Shown here: positions 7,985 to 16,112 of the stretch, one piece after another
How positions within the stretch are numbered: position 1 is the stretch's first letter
How the letters are laid out: each line of letters opens with the position of its first letter
NCBI GenBank assembly: GCA_050943535.1
Contig: JBMNPJ010000009.1
Coordinates: 53,038 to 117,037 of the forward strand
DNA: 64,000 bases
Reading direction: 5' to 3'
From: Massiliimalia sp050943535
Lineage (GTDB): Bacteria > Bacillota > Clostridia > Oscillospirales > Ruminococcaceae
Translations under genes and position numbers: made by a program
The notes under the pieces: model-generated
What the model saw: the letters and a program-made list of their open reading frames with translations, nothing else
Database searches by the model: none
Told to the model about the DNA's origin: nothing

Positions 7985-8935
7985 TTGAATCGAAAATGGA
8001 GTTCAATTGTTACCCACCCGGTAGGAGTACTGGTGCTTGCCATTGTATGTACCATGCTTTGGGGAAGCGCTTTTCCCGCCATTAAAATTGGATATGAATG
8101 GTTCCAGATTGGGGCGGATGATCTTTACGGGAAATTTATGTTTGCCGGTTCCCGGTTCTTTCTGGCAGGCGTTGTGGTTTGGGTTTTAGGAAGCCTGGGC
8201 AGAAAAAAGGTTCTGCTGCCCCCAAAACAGGCAGTATTTCGCATTACTTTGTTGGGAATCGTACAGACCGCTTTGCAGTATTTGTTTTTCTATGTGGCTT
8301 TGTCTTATACCACAGGGGTAAAAGGGTCCATTATCAATTCCAGCGGGGCATTTCTGGCTGTGATTTTAGCTCATTTCTGCTATGCCAATGACCGGCTTAA
8401 CGCAAGAAAATGGATGGGATGCGCTTTAGGAATTGCCGGCATTATTTTAGTGAATCTGGATGGAGGCAGCTTAGGCGGAGCCTTCCATTTTATGGGCGAA
8501 GGATTTATGTTCTTTGCGGCCACCTGTTCTGCAGTAGGGGCCTTAATCAGCAAGTGGACAGCCCAGCGGTCAGATTCTGTCACCATTACTGCGTGGCAGC
8601 TGATGATTGGCGGACTGGTTTTAAGTGCCGTGGGAATGGCAGGAGGCGGCAGCTTCCAGATTCCCGATTTCAAAGGGGTGCTGCTGTTTGCTCATTTGGT
8701 ACTGCTCAGTTCTGTGGCGTTTGCTTTGTGGACCGAACTGTTAAAATACAATCCTTTGGGTAAAATTAGTGTCTATCAGTTTTTAATTCCGGTATTTGGA
8801 ACGCTGCTTTCTGTCATATTCCTGCGGGAAAGTGCTTTGCATCTGTCCACTGTGATTGCTTTGGGACTGGTATGTGCCGGAATCTTTTTAGTCAACCGTG
8901 TTTCTCCAAAAGGAGGGGAAAAGGATGCGCTCTGA
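7985..8935 (+). CDS. EamA/DMT-family transporter
   Basis: A 316-residue drug/metabolite transporter family protein with about ten membrane helices in two EamA repeats. Recognisable segments are CTMLWGSAFPAIKIGYEW at the N-terminus, FYVALSYTTGVKGSIINSS at the end of the first repeat, and NPLGKISVYQFLIPVFGTLL plus AGIFLVNR in the second. Such proteins export metabolites or amino acids; the substrate is unknown. The start is a TTG at 7985 with AAAGGA 10-11 nt upstream. Its 3' end overlaps the next gene by 11 bp, so the two are translated from one message. It lies just after repeat cluster 2. Confidence 0.88.
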   Translation: MNRKWSSIVTHPVGVLVLAIVCTMLWGSAFPAIKIGYEWFQIGADDLYGKFMFAGSRFFLAGVVVWVLGSLGRKKVLLPPKQAVFRITLLGIVQTALQYLFFYVALSYTTGVKGSIINSSGAFLAVILAHFCYANDRLNARKWMGCALGIAGIILVNLDGGSLGGAFHFMGEGFMFFAATCSAVGALISKWTAQRSDSVTITAWQLMIGGLVLSAVGMAGGGSFQIPDFKGVLLFAHLVLLSSVAFALWTELLKYNPLGKISVYQFLIPVFGTLLSVIFLRESALHLSTVIALGLVCAGIFLVNRVSPKGGEKDAL

Positions 8936-9779
8936 ACAGGAAATGTATGATTTGATTTTAGGATTTGCCAAAGAAAATCCGCTGATTCGAGCGGTGTATC
9001 TCAATGGTTCACGAGCAAATCCCAAGGCTCCCAGAGATAAGTTTCAGGATTTTGACATTGTATATGCAGTGAAAGAAGTAGCTCCCTTTTTAAAGGATAA
9101 AAGCTGGATTTCCCGTTTTGGGAAAATGGCGGTAATGCAGGAGCCGGATGATTCGGTTTTATTTCCAAGTTCCAATGATCCTGACCAGCGCTACGCCTTT
9201 TTAATGCAGTTTGCAGACGGAAACCGGATTGACCTGACTTTTCTGCGGGTAGATTTAGCACCGAAAGCCTGTCAGGAAGATTCTTTGACGGTGATATTGT
9301 TGGACAAAGACGGCATCCTGCCGAAGATTCCCGATTCCAGTGACCGGGATTACTGGGTGAAAAAGCCCTGTCAGGAGGAATTTTGGGCGTGCTGCAATGA
9401 ATTTTGGTGGGTATCTCCCTATGCGGCAAAGGGGTTATACCGACACGAGACATTATACGCTTTGGATTGCCTCAACAGTTACATCCGTCCCATGCTTTTA
9501 AAAATGCTTTGCTGGCAGGCGGGAATTGCAGGGGATTTTCAGATCAGTGCTGGGAAAAGTGGGAAATATCTTGACCGTTATCTTCCAAAAGAAACCTATG
9601 AGAGCTTTTTGAAGACCTATCCTGCCGCAGAAGAGCAGGCAATCTGGGATGCTTTGTATGAGACCATGAATTTATTTTCCAAAACTGCTCGTTTGGTTGG
9701 GGAGCATTTTGGTTTTTCCTATCGTACAGAGGAAGAAGAAGGGGTACGGAATTTGCTCCGGCTAAGCGCCGCCGGATAG
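8925..9779 (+). CDS. Aminoglycoside 6-adenylyltransferase (ANT(6)) family protein
   Basis: A 284-residue nucleotidyltransferase of the AadE/ANT(6) family, whose best-known members inactivate streptomycin by adenylylation. The fold signature LNGSRANPK followed by FQDFDIVY supplies the catalytic acidic pair, and RIDLTFLRV and FWWVSPYAAKGLYR are family blocks. The start is ATG 8925, with AAAGGAGG 8 nt upstream, inside the end of the EamA gene. The last residues (LSAAG) and the TAG stop lie in a copy of the intergenic repeat, so the natural C-terminus may have been replaced by repeat sequence. Whether it confers resistance cannot be told; many chromosomal members have unknown substrates. Confidence 0.85.
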   Translation: MRSEQEMYDLILGFAKENPLIRAVYLNGSRANPKAPRDKFQDFDIVYAVKEVAPFLKDKSWISRFGKMAVMQEPDDSVLFPSSNDPDQRYAFLMQFADGNRIDLTFLRVDLAPKACQEDSLTVILLDKDGILPKIPDSSDRDYWVKKPCQEEFWACCNEFWWVSPYAAKGLYRHETLYALDCLNSYIRPMLLKMLCWQAGIAGDFQISAGKSGKYLDRYLPKETYESFLKTYPAAEEQAIWDALYETMNLFSKTARLVGEHFGFSYRTEEEEGVRNLLRLSAAG

Positions 9780-10110
9780 TGCCCGGTGAAAACCGCCTAT
9801 GGCACGTACCCTGTCAATACTAGGAAAACAGCTAATTTTTTCCTTTTCTATGTGGGCTAACGCCGCCCACACCTGCGCCCTGTTTTCTGAGGTTAGAAAA
9901 CAGGGGAAAAGAACCTTCCTCAAACGCCGGAACGGCTTGCAGGGGGAGTGATACCGCCGCAAAAGCGGCTTTAACTCCCCCTACGCCGCAAAGCGCGGCT
10001 ACCCCTCATTCTGACGGACTCTGTTAGTAAAGCGGAAATATCAGGTGATTTTTTCTCAGCTGACAAAACATGAGCGAAGCCTTTTGGGTCCAGGGGTGTG
10101 AACCCCTGGA
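9766..10110. repeat. Mosaic repeat cluster 3 (ANT(6)-rpmH gap)
   Basis: It starts within the last codons of the preceding gene with a GCCGCCGGATAGTGCCCGGT hairpin unit. It then shows a partial ~75-bp unit, the GTGGGC...GCCCACACCTGCGCC stretch, a CCTGTTTTCT/AGAAAACAGG hairpin, the G-rich module, a full ~75-bp inverted-repeat unit (about 10014-10085) and the near-palindrome at 10090-10109 in reverse orientation. The following 75 bp up to the rpmH promoter hold nothing recognisable. Confidence 0.82.
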
Positions 10111-10187
10111 GGTGGTGGTTCTGTGAAATTCCGAATGGGAAAAAAGGACAAACTGTGTGCAAATCAGAAAAAGTTTTGAAAGAACCC

Positions 10188-10216
10188 TTGACAAGCCCGT
10201 CTCCATCATTTATACT
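10188..10216 (+). promoter_or_regulatory. Sigma-A promoter of the rpmH-rnpA block
   Basis: TTGACA at 10188-10193 and TATACT at 10211-10216 with a 17-bp spacer. It lies about 190 bp before rpmH, giving a long leader. A strong promoter is expected for ribosomal protein L34. Confidence 0.85.
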
Positions 10217-10405
10217 ATTAACTTGCAAGGTTTCGCCTTTTTATATGCTTATCAGAGGTGCGGAAAATGGTTCCGTGCAGAGAAAACAGGTTACTGGTTT
10301 TACTTGTTGATACCTGGTTGTCATAAGCATTGCTACAAAAGGTAATCTGAATCATAAAATAGGCATGAATCGAGTATTCCCATTTTCGAGAGGAGGCAGA
10401 CTAGG

Positions 10406-10540
10406 ATGAAAAGAACTTATCAGCCAAAGAAAATCCATAGAAAAAAAGAACATGGATTCAGAAAAAGAATGGCAACTGCTAACGGCAGAAAAGTCCTGAA
10501 AAGAAGACGTGCTAAAGGCAGAAAAATGCTGACTTACTAA
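10406..10540 (+). CDS. rpmH: 50S ribosomal protein L34
   Basis: A 44-residue, very basic protein beginning MKRTYQPKKIHRKKEHGF and ending RRRAKGRKMLTY, which matches bacterial L34 over its full normal length. AGAGGAGG lies 11-12 nt before the ATG. It is followed by rnpA, the usual bacterial neighbour. A strong hairpin between the two genes probably reduces read-through so that L34 is made in excess over RnpA. Confidence 0.98.
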   Translation: MKRTYQPKKIHRKKEHGFRKRMATANGRKVLKRRRAKGRKMLTY

Positions 10541-10550
10541 TAAAATTTGT

Positions 10551-10590
10551 TTTAGACTGCAATCTGTTTTGCAGTCTAAACATCTTTTTT
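10551..10590 (+). terminator. Terminator after rpmH
   Basis: A perfect 12-bp stem (TTTAGACTGCAA at 10551-10562 with TTGCAGTCTAAA at 10569-10580), a 6-nt loop and a CATCTTTTTT tail. It separates rpmH from rnpA. Confidence 0.85.
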
Positions 10591-10714
10591 AAGACATCTT
10601 CCATAACCACTGATATTGACCACGAAAACCGGATGGAGGGAAAAGTACCCCTCTGTCTATTTTGATGTGGTCTTTCTATTTATTTGACTTGTTTTTTAAG
10701 GATCTGCGGACAGT

Positions 10715-11080
10715 ATGAAAAATTTACCTACCCTGAAGCTGAATAAAGAATTTAAGCGGGCTTATTTTCAAGGAAAATTTAAGGCAAATCCGCTGCTTGT
10801 GACCTATATGGTCAAAAACCGCCTGGGATATCACCGGGTGGGCATTACGACTTCTAAAAAAATTGGTACAGCGGTATTGAGAAGCCGGGCACGCAGGGTA
10901 ATCCGGGCTGCTTTTGTGCAGATTCGGGATGAACTGACCTTTCCGGCAGGCTATGATATTGTGTTTGTAGCAAGACCGGATACTGCCGCCCGAAAATCCT
11001 ATGAAGTGGCTGAGGTTATGAAAAAACAGCTTTCTTATCTGCTGCGTCAGCCGGATCCGAAACGGAAGGGCAGGCGCTGA
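10715..11080 (+). CDS. rnpA: Ribonuclease P protein component
   Basis: The 121-residue basic protein subunit of RNase P, which matures the 5' ends of tRNAs with its RNA partner. The RVGITTSKKIGTAVLRSRARR region is the family signature. In most members the core reads RNR (as in VxRNRxKR); here it reads RSR, so the conserved Asn is Ser. Length and position between rpmH and yidD are typical. The ATG has AAGGA about 12 nt upstream. The stop is followed after 3 nt by the yidD start, indicating an operon. Confidence 0.95.
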   Translation: MKNLPTLKLNKEFKRAYFQGKFKANPLLVTYMVKNRLGYHRVGITTSKKIGTAVLRSRARRVIRAAFVQIRDELTFPAGYDIVFVARPDTAARKSYEVAEVMKKQLSYLLRQPDPKRKGRR

Positions 11081-11083
11081 GTT

Positions 11084-11350
11084 TTGAAACGCCTTTTGAT
11101 TGCTCTGATAAGGATTTATCAAAAGTGGATCTCCCCTTTAAAACCTGCCTGCTGCCGATTTTATCCCAGCTGTTCCGCTTATGCGGTGGAGGCGCTGCGC
11201 CGGCATGGGGCAGTTAAGGGATGCATTTTGGCAGGATGGAGACTTTTGCGGTGTAATCCCTGGAATGTGGGGGGAATCGACTATGTGCCGGAGCGGTTTT
11301 TTCTGGTTCCGTTTCACGGAAATAACCACAAAAAACCGGAAGATGATTAA
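11084..11350 (+). CDS. yidD: Membrane protein insertion efficiency factor YidD
   Basis: An 88-residue protein with an N-terminal amphipathic segment. The conserved block PACCRFYPSCSAYAVEALRRHG followed by GWRLLRCNPW defines the YidD family. YidD assists YidC-dependent membrane protein insertion. The start is a TTG 3 nt after the rnpA stop. The gene order rnpA-yidD-yidC is conserved widely in bacteria. Confidence 0.96.
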   Translation: MKRLLIALIRIYQKWISPLKPACCRFYPSCSAYAVEALRRHGAVKGCILAGWRLLRCNPWNVGGIDYVPERFFLVPFHGNNHKKPEDD

Positions 11351-11498
11351 AAATTAAAATACAAAATGGATATAATTAAAACAAAATTACAATATGTTTT
11401 AATTTTTAATAAATATAACATGGTTAGACTGTAAAAACAACGATGTCACACAGATGGCTTTTTGCAGTCGCAGACACTTGGAAAACGCCTTGGGCGTG
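11346..11498 (+). other. Structured leader upstream of yidC
   Basis: Three inverted repeats lie between yidD and yidC. The first is a 14-bp perfect AT-only pair (ATTAAAAATTAAAA at 11346-11359 with TTTTAATTTTTAAT at 11397-11410). The second is GACTGTAAAAA at 11427-11437 with TTTTTGCAGTC at 11459-11469. The third is an ACGCC/GGCGT hairpin just before the yidC ribosome site. A TATAAT at 11371-11376 lies in the first loop without a good -35 box. Confidence 0.5.
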
Positions 11499-11517
11499 TA
11501 GGAGGAAAAGAAGAAAG

Positions 11518-12711
11518 ATGGGATTTTTAGGTACCCCCCTTGGCTGGATCATGAAATTCATGTACCAGTTCATTCAAAACTACGGAGTTGTATTGATTCT
11601 GTTTACTGTATTGGTTCGTTTGGCACTGTTCCCACTGGGTGTAAAACAGCAGAAAAGCTCTGCTAAAATGGCAATTTTTACCCCAAAAATGCAGCAGCTG
11701 CAGAAACAGTACGGGAAAAACAAACAGAAATATCAGGAAGAAATGATGAAGCTGTACGAGGAAGAGGGCTACAACCCCATGAGCAGCTGTCTGCCTATGG
11801 TTATCCAGATGGTTGTGCTGTTCGGGATTATCGATGTAGTTTATAAACCTCTGAAGCACTTGCTTTCTATTCCCACTGATTTGATTCAAAAAGCGACAGA
11901 TGTCCTGACTGAGGCAGGAGTAAAAGCAACATCCAGCGCAGAACTTTTGATTATCAATGTCATTCAGGGAAATGGGGTGAATCCACAAACTCATGAAGCT
12001 TTGGATCCTCACATGTTTGACAGCATTTTCTCCGCAGACATGATTGGACAGATTCAGGATTTTAATACCCACCTGTTCGGACTGAATCTGGGGACCATCC
12101 CAACCTTTACTTGGCCGATTATTTTAATTCCAATTCTCTCTGGTGTTACTTCTTTGTTGGTTTCTGTTTTCTCTATGAAACAGCAGGCAAAGAACGGAAT
12201 GGCAAACCAGCAGGGTATGGGCGCTATGAAGGCAATGATGTATATCATGCCATTGTTCTCCGCATGGATTGCGTTCAGCCTGCCTACTGGCGTAGGTTTC
12301 TACTGGATCGTTTCCAACGTTTTGATGTTTATCCAGACTGTTGTTCTTTATAAAGTATATTCTCCGGAAAAGATGAAAGCCGTTGTAGAAAAAGAAAACG
12401 AAGAACGGAAAAAGAAACAAAAGAATTCCCGTTATCGTCAGGCAATGGCTATGGCAATGGAACAGCAGAAAGCAGAAGAAGCGAAAAAAGCTGCTGCGGC
12501 TGCCAACAAAAAGCCTGGTAAGAAAAAGGCTCCTGTAGAAGAAGAACCGACAAGAGAAATTACTGCAGAATCTTTGACCTCTGGTCAGATTATCGCCATG
12601 TCCCGGAAACAGGCAGCGGACAAGTACGGCGATGACCAGCAGATGGATGCGGCCGATGAAGAAAAGCTGCGTCTGGCACGTCAGCGTATGGCAGAAAAAT
12701 ACGGCGACTGA
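11518..12711 (+). CDS. yidC: Membrane protein insertase YidC/Oxa1
   Basis: The YidC/SpoIIIJ-type insertase places proteins in the cytoplasmic membrane alone or with Sec. The 397-residue protein has the Gram-positive architecture: a first helix (IQNYGVVLILFTVLVRLALF), the MQQLQKQYGKNKQKYQEEMM coiled segment, SCLPMVIQMVVLFGI, further helices, and a long Lys-rich cytoplasmic tail ending MAEKYGD. The start is ATG 11518, with AGGAGG at 11500-11505; an in-frame ATG at 11443 has no ribosome site. No lipobox Cys is seen at the N-terminus, unlike B. subtilis SpoIIIJ. It is followed by jag, its usual partner gene. Confidence 0.96.
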   Translation: MGFLGTPLGWIMKFMYQFIQNYGVVLILFTVLVRLALFPLGVKQQKSSAKMAIFTPKMQQLQKQYGKNKQKYQEEMMKLYEEEGYNPMSSCLPMVIQMVVLFGIIDVVYKPLKHLLSIPTDLIQKATDVLTEAGVKATSSAELLIINVIQGNGVNPQTHEALDPHMFDSIFSADMIGQIQDFNTHLFGLNLGTIPTFTWPIILIPILSGVTSLLVSVFSMKQQAKNGMANQQGMGAMKAMMYIMPLFSAWIAFSLPTGVGFYWIVSNVLMFIQTVVLYKVYSPEKMKAVVEKENEERKKKQKNSRYRQAMAMAMEQQKAEEAKKAAAAANKKPGKKKAPVEEEPTREITAESLTSGQIIAMSRKQAADKYGDDQQMDAADEEKLRLARQRMAEKYGD

Positions 12712-12811
12712 TTGATGTAATTACAGCAAATGGTTTTATCAAATAAAAGGATATAAGGCCGGGTGACACCGGTTACAGGGAAATAAATCTGAAATAAAGA
12801 GGGAAATAACC

Positions 12812-13693
12812 ATGGCAAAGGAAATTGTAACAACAGGAAAATCTATTGAAGAAGCTGTTGCAAAAGCGTGTTCTCAGCTGGGTGTAGCAGAAGAAAAATG
12901 CACAGTAGAAGTAATTGACAAACCAAAACGCTCTCTGTTTGGCAAGCTGAAAGTAGAAGCAAAAGTTCGAGTAACTGTAAAAGAAGTGCTGAAAGTAGAA
13001 GTACCGGTACAGGCGAAAGAAGAACCTGTAAAACCTGCTGCAGAAGAAAAAGCAGCGGAAGAAGTAAAACCTCAGGAAGAAACTAGTGTTGTTCCTGCAG
13101 AAAAATTGGCAGCTGCTTCCAGTTATTTAAAAGGCGTGCTCAGCAAAATGGGGCTGGAAGAAGTATCCATCCGGGAAGATGCTAGCAAAGACGGCGCAGT
13201 GCTCACCCTGGAAGGGGATGACCTGGGCATTTTGATTGGACGTCACGGGGAAACTTTGGATGCACTGCAGTACCTGACCTCTCTGGTTTGCAACCGGGTA
13301 GAAGGGGATTATTACCGGATTACCATTGACTGCGGCAACTATCGGGAAAAGAGAGAAGCTGCTTTGAAAGAACTGGCAAAGAAAATTGCCGGAAAAGTAA
13401 AACGCACCGGACGCAGCCAGATGCTGGAACCGATGAATCCTTATGAACGCCGGATTATCCATGCAGTGATTACCGATATTGACGGGGTTACTTCTAAATC
13501 CAAGGGAGAAGAACCAAACCGCCGTGTTGTAATTTTGTCCACCAGCCGGAAGCCAGGCGGCTATTCCGGAGGAGGCAGACGGAAACCTGCTTATAAAAAG
13601 CATGAACCGGAACGCACCATGGAACAGATTCTCAAAGGAGAATTTACTGAAACCGAAAAGAATACCAAACGCTATTCTAAAATTGAGCTGTAA
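12812..13693 (+). CDS. jag: RNA-binding protein Jag/KhpB
   Basis: A 293-residue RNA-binding protein. The Jag-N domain covers about residues 1-55 (KPKRSLFGKLKVEAKVRV), followed by a low-complexity Glu/Lys/Ala/Pro linker. The KH domain has the GxxG loop in IGRHGETL (residues 142-149), and the R3H domain has RRIIH (213-217). It is the customary neighbour of yidC; in other Firmicutes KhpB acts with KhpA on RNA and cell-size control. A terminator follows at 13707. Confidence 0.95.
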   Translation: MAKEIVTTGKSIEEAVAKACSQLGVAEEKCTVEVIDKPKRSLFGKLKVEAKVRVTVKEVLKVEVPVQAKEEPVKPAAEEKAAEEVKPQEETSVVPAEKLAAASSYLKGVLSKMGLEEVSIREDASKDGAVLTLEGDDLGILIGRHGETLDALQYLTSLVCNRVEGDYYRITIDCGNYREKREAALKELAKKIAGKVKRTGRSQMLEPMNPYERRIIHAVITDIDGVTSKSKGEEPNRRVVILSTSRKPGGYSGGGRRKPAYKKHEPERTMEQILKGEFTETEKNTKRYSKIEL

Positions 13694-13706
13694 TTTGTTT
13701 TCCTTT

Positions 13707-13747
13707 GGGAGTGTTGCTTTACCAGTGTTTTGCAACACTCCCTTTTG
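13707..13747 (+). terminator. Terminator after jag
   Basis: GGGAGTGTTGC at 13707-13717 pairs perfectly with GCAACACTCCC at 13732-13742, followed by TTTTG. Confidence 0.8.
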
Positions 13748-13856
13748 CGCTGTTGCGTAGATTTTACCTGGTTTAAAAAGGAATTTTCCTGTTTTGGGAG
13801 AGTTCTTTTCATTTATTTTATGACGGGCCTATTGCCCGTAAAAAGGAGATGGCAGT

Positions 13857-14657
13857 ATGTATCAGCACCATAAAGATTCTCTGGAAAAAATGATTCAGTA
13901 TTTTACTGAGATTGATCCGAAAAAAGACGAAATTATCGCCATTGTATTCGGCGGTTCTGTGGCAAAGGGATGCGAACGTCCTGACTCTGACCTGGATGCC
14001 ATGATTATCCTGACTGATTCCATGTATGAAACTTTGCGGGAACAAAGACGCACCGCAGAATGTATTCATGGATACTGCACCTATCCGGAAGGATATTTTG
14101 ACATTAAATATTACAACAAAGAATTTCTCTGGGAAGTGGCACAAAAGGGGAGCGAACCTGCCAGAAATGCCTTTTTAAAGGCTCGGTGTGTGTATACCAA
14201 GGACCCTGAAATTCCAGGCTTAGTGGAACAGATCTCCCGGTTCCCAGTAGAGGAACAGGAAGACAAAATGCTGTCTCTTTATGCGGCATTTCGAATCAAT
14301 ACAGGTTATTTTTGGAATATGTCCCATGAAGATGTTTTTCTGCGCACCAAGGCTGTAACTGAAATTGTTCTGTACGGATTGCGGATGCTTTTGGAAGAAA
14401 ACCAGGTACTGTTCCCGTGTCCAAAAAGTTTATACAAAGCAGTGCGCAGCTTGGAACATAAACCGGAAGGAATTCTGGAAAAGGCAGACGCTTTGTTGAT
14501 CCGCAAGGATGACGAAAGCAAGGCGGACTTTGTCAATACCCTAATGGACTTTTTGGATTACGAACCGCCGGCAGATCAATATTTGGCTTTGAGCCGATAT
14601 GTGGAAGACAACGAACTTTGGTGGAAAAATCCAAGACCGCTGGTAGCGGAATGGTAA
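13857..14657 (+). CDS. Nucleotidyltransferase-domain protein
   Basis: A 266-residue protein with an N-terminal minimal nucleotidyltransferase fold: VFGGSVAKGCERPDSDLDAMII contains the GS...DxD catalytic signature, followed by YFDIKYY with the third acidic residue. The rest is helical with no recognised domain. Substrate unknown; it could modify a small molecule, such as an aminoglycoside-type compound, or a protein. AAAAAGGAGA precedes the ATG. It sits between jag and mnmE, where many Firmicutes have nothing, so it appears to be an insertion into the conserved block. Confidence 0.85.
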   Translation: MYQHHKDSLEKMIQYFTEIDPKKDEIIAIVFGGSVAKGCERPDSDLDAMIILTDSMYETLREQRRTAECIHGYCTYPEGYFDIKYYNKEFLWEVAQKGSEPARNAFLKARCVYTKDPEIPGLVEQISRFPVEEQEDKMLSLYAAFRINTGYFWNMSHEDVFLRTKAVTEIVLYGLRMLLEENQVLFPCPKSLYKAVRSLEHKPEGILEKADALLIRKDDESKADFVNTLMDFLDYEPPADQYLALSRYVEDNELWWKNPRPLVAEW

Positions 14658-14710
14658 CCGGCAGGCTTTGATGCCGGACGTTTGATCAAAAAGAGAAAGG
14701 AAGAAACAGC

Positions 14711-16087
14711 ATGACTTCACAGACCATTGCGGCAATTGCCACCCCTCTGGCAGTGGGAGGGGTAGCCATGATCCGTATTTCCGGAAGCGGCGCCATTGAA
14801 GCGGCAGACCGGGTGTTCCATACAGCAGGCGGAAAAAAGCTGTGTGAGAAAAAAGGGTACGAAGCGGCATACGGCACCATCGGGCTGGAAGGAAAACCGG
14901 CACTGGATGATGGGGTTGCCCTGGTTTACCGGGCACCCAAAAGCTATACCGGAGAAGATGTGGTAGAAATCTCCTGTCATGGGGGCATTCTCATTACCCG
15001 TCAGGTGCTTCGCCTGATTCTGGAACAGGGCGTGCGGATGGCAGAGCCAGGGGAATTTTCCAAACGGGCATTTTTAAACGGAAAAATGAGCCTGACCCAG
15101 GCAGAATCCATTATGGATCTGATTCAGTCCCAGAACACCCAGGCTATGCGTTCTGCCCGGGCACAGATGGACGGGGCGCTGTTCCGCAAAATCCAGCAGG
15201 TGAAAGACCAGCTGATTGGTGTGGCGGGACATTTGGCAGCGTGGGTGGATTATCCGGAAGAAGAAATTGAAGAATTGGATCCGGAACATTTTATGGATAC
15301 TCTGCAAAGTGCCAAAACGGCTGTGGATCAGCTGCTTTCTACCTTTGATACGGGAAAACTTTTGCGGGAAGGCATTGAAACTGCCATTGTGGGAAAACCC
15401 AATGTGGGAAAATCTACCTTGATGAACCTGCTGGCAGGATGTGAAAAAAGCATTGTTACTGACATTGCGGGAACCACCCGGGATGTAGTGGAAGAACAGG
15501 TAAACCTGGGCAATGCGGTGCTGCGTCTGGCAGATACTGCGGGGATTCACTCTACCGACGATGTGGTGGAGCAGTTTGGGGTGGAAAAAGCGCTGGAACG
15601 GATTCGCACAGCCGGGCTGGTGCTGGCAGTATTTGACTATTCCGTTCCGCTGACCGAGGATGACCGTCGGATTATTGGGGCGATCCGGGAACAGAATATT
15701 CCCGCTATCGGGGTTATCAATAAAACGGACCTGCCAAGACAGCTGGAAGAGGAAGAACTGAAAAAGGAATTTGCCCATCTGGTGTTTACCTCTGTGGAAG
15801 ATCCCCAGGCAGTGGCATTGCTTTCAAGGGAAATTGAACAGGTGCTGTCTTTGTCCGAAGTGGATCCTGCCGCTGCTATGCTTTCTAATGAGCGTCAGCG
15901 CATGTGCAGCATCCGGGCACAGGAAGCACTGGCAGATACCATTGCTACCCTCCAGTACGGATATACCCTGGACGCAGTTTCTGTCTCTTTGGATACTGCC
16001 ATTGAAGCGCTGCTGGAACTGACCGGGGAACGGGTCACCGATACTGTGGTGGATCAGGTGTTCCACAATTTCTGTGTAGGAAAATAA
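14711..16087 (+). CDS. mnmE: tRNA uridine-5-carboxymethylaminomethyl(34) GTPase MnmE
   Basis: With MnmG it forms the complex that modifies the wobble uridine of several tRNAs. The 458-residue protein has the N-terminal folate-binding domain (DTIAAIATP-like TSQTIAAIATPLAVGG start), a helical domain and the inserted GTPase domain with G1 GKPNVGKST (residues 228-236), DIAGTTRD, DTAG (275-278) and NKTDLP. It ends in the conserved CVGK motif, whose Cys455 is required for the modification. It begins an apparent operon with the thioesterase, mnmG and rsmG (gaps of 25, 4 and -4 bp). Confidence 0.97.
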   Translation: MTSQTIAAIATPLAVGGVAMIRISGSGAIEAADRVFHTAGGKKLCEKKGYEAAYGTIGLEGKPALDDGVALVYRAPKSYTGEDVVEISCHGGILITRQVLRLILEQGVRMAEPGEFSKRAFLNGKMSLTQAESIMDLIQSQNTQAMRSARAQMDGALFRKIQQVKDQLIGVAGHLAAWVDYPEEEIEELDPEHFMDTLQSAKTAVDQLLSTFDTGKLLREGIETAIVGKPNVGKSTLMNLLAGCEKSIVTDIAGTTRDVVEEQVNLGNAVLRLADTAGIHSTDDVVEQFGVEKALERIRTAGLVLAVFDYSVPLTEDDRRIIGAIREQNIPAIGVINKTDLPRQLEEEELKKEFAHLVFTSVEDPQAVALLSREIEQVLSLSEVDPAAAMLSNERQRMCSIRAQEALADTIATLQYGYTLDAVSVSLDTAIEALLELTGERVTDTVVDQVFHNFCVGK

Positions 16088-16112
16088 AATTGGATGAGGG
16101 GAGAGAATCCAT

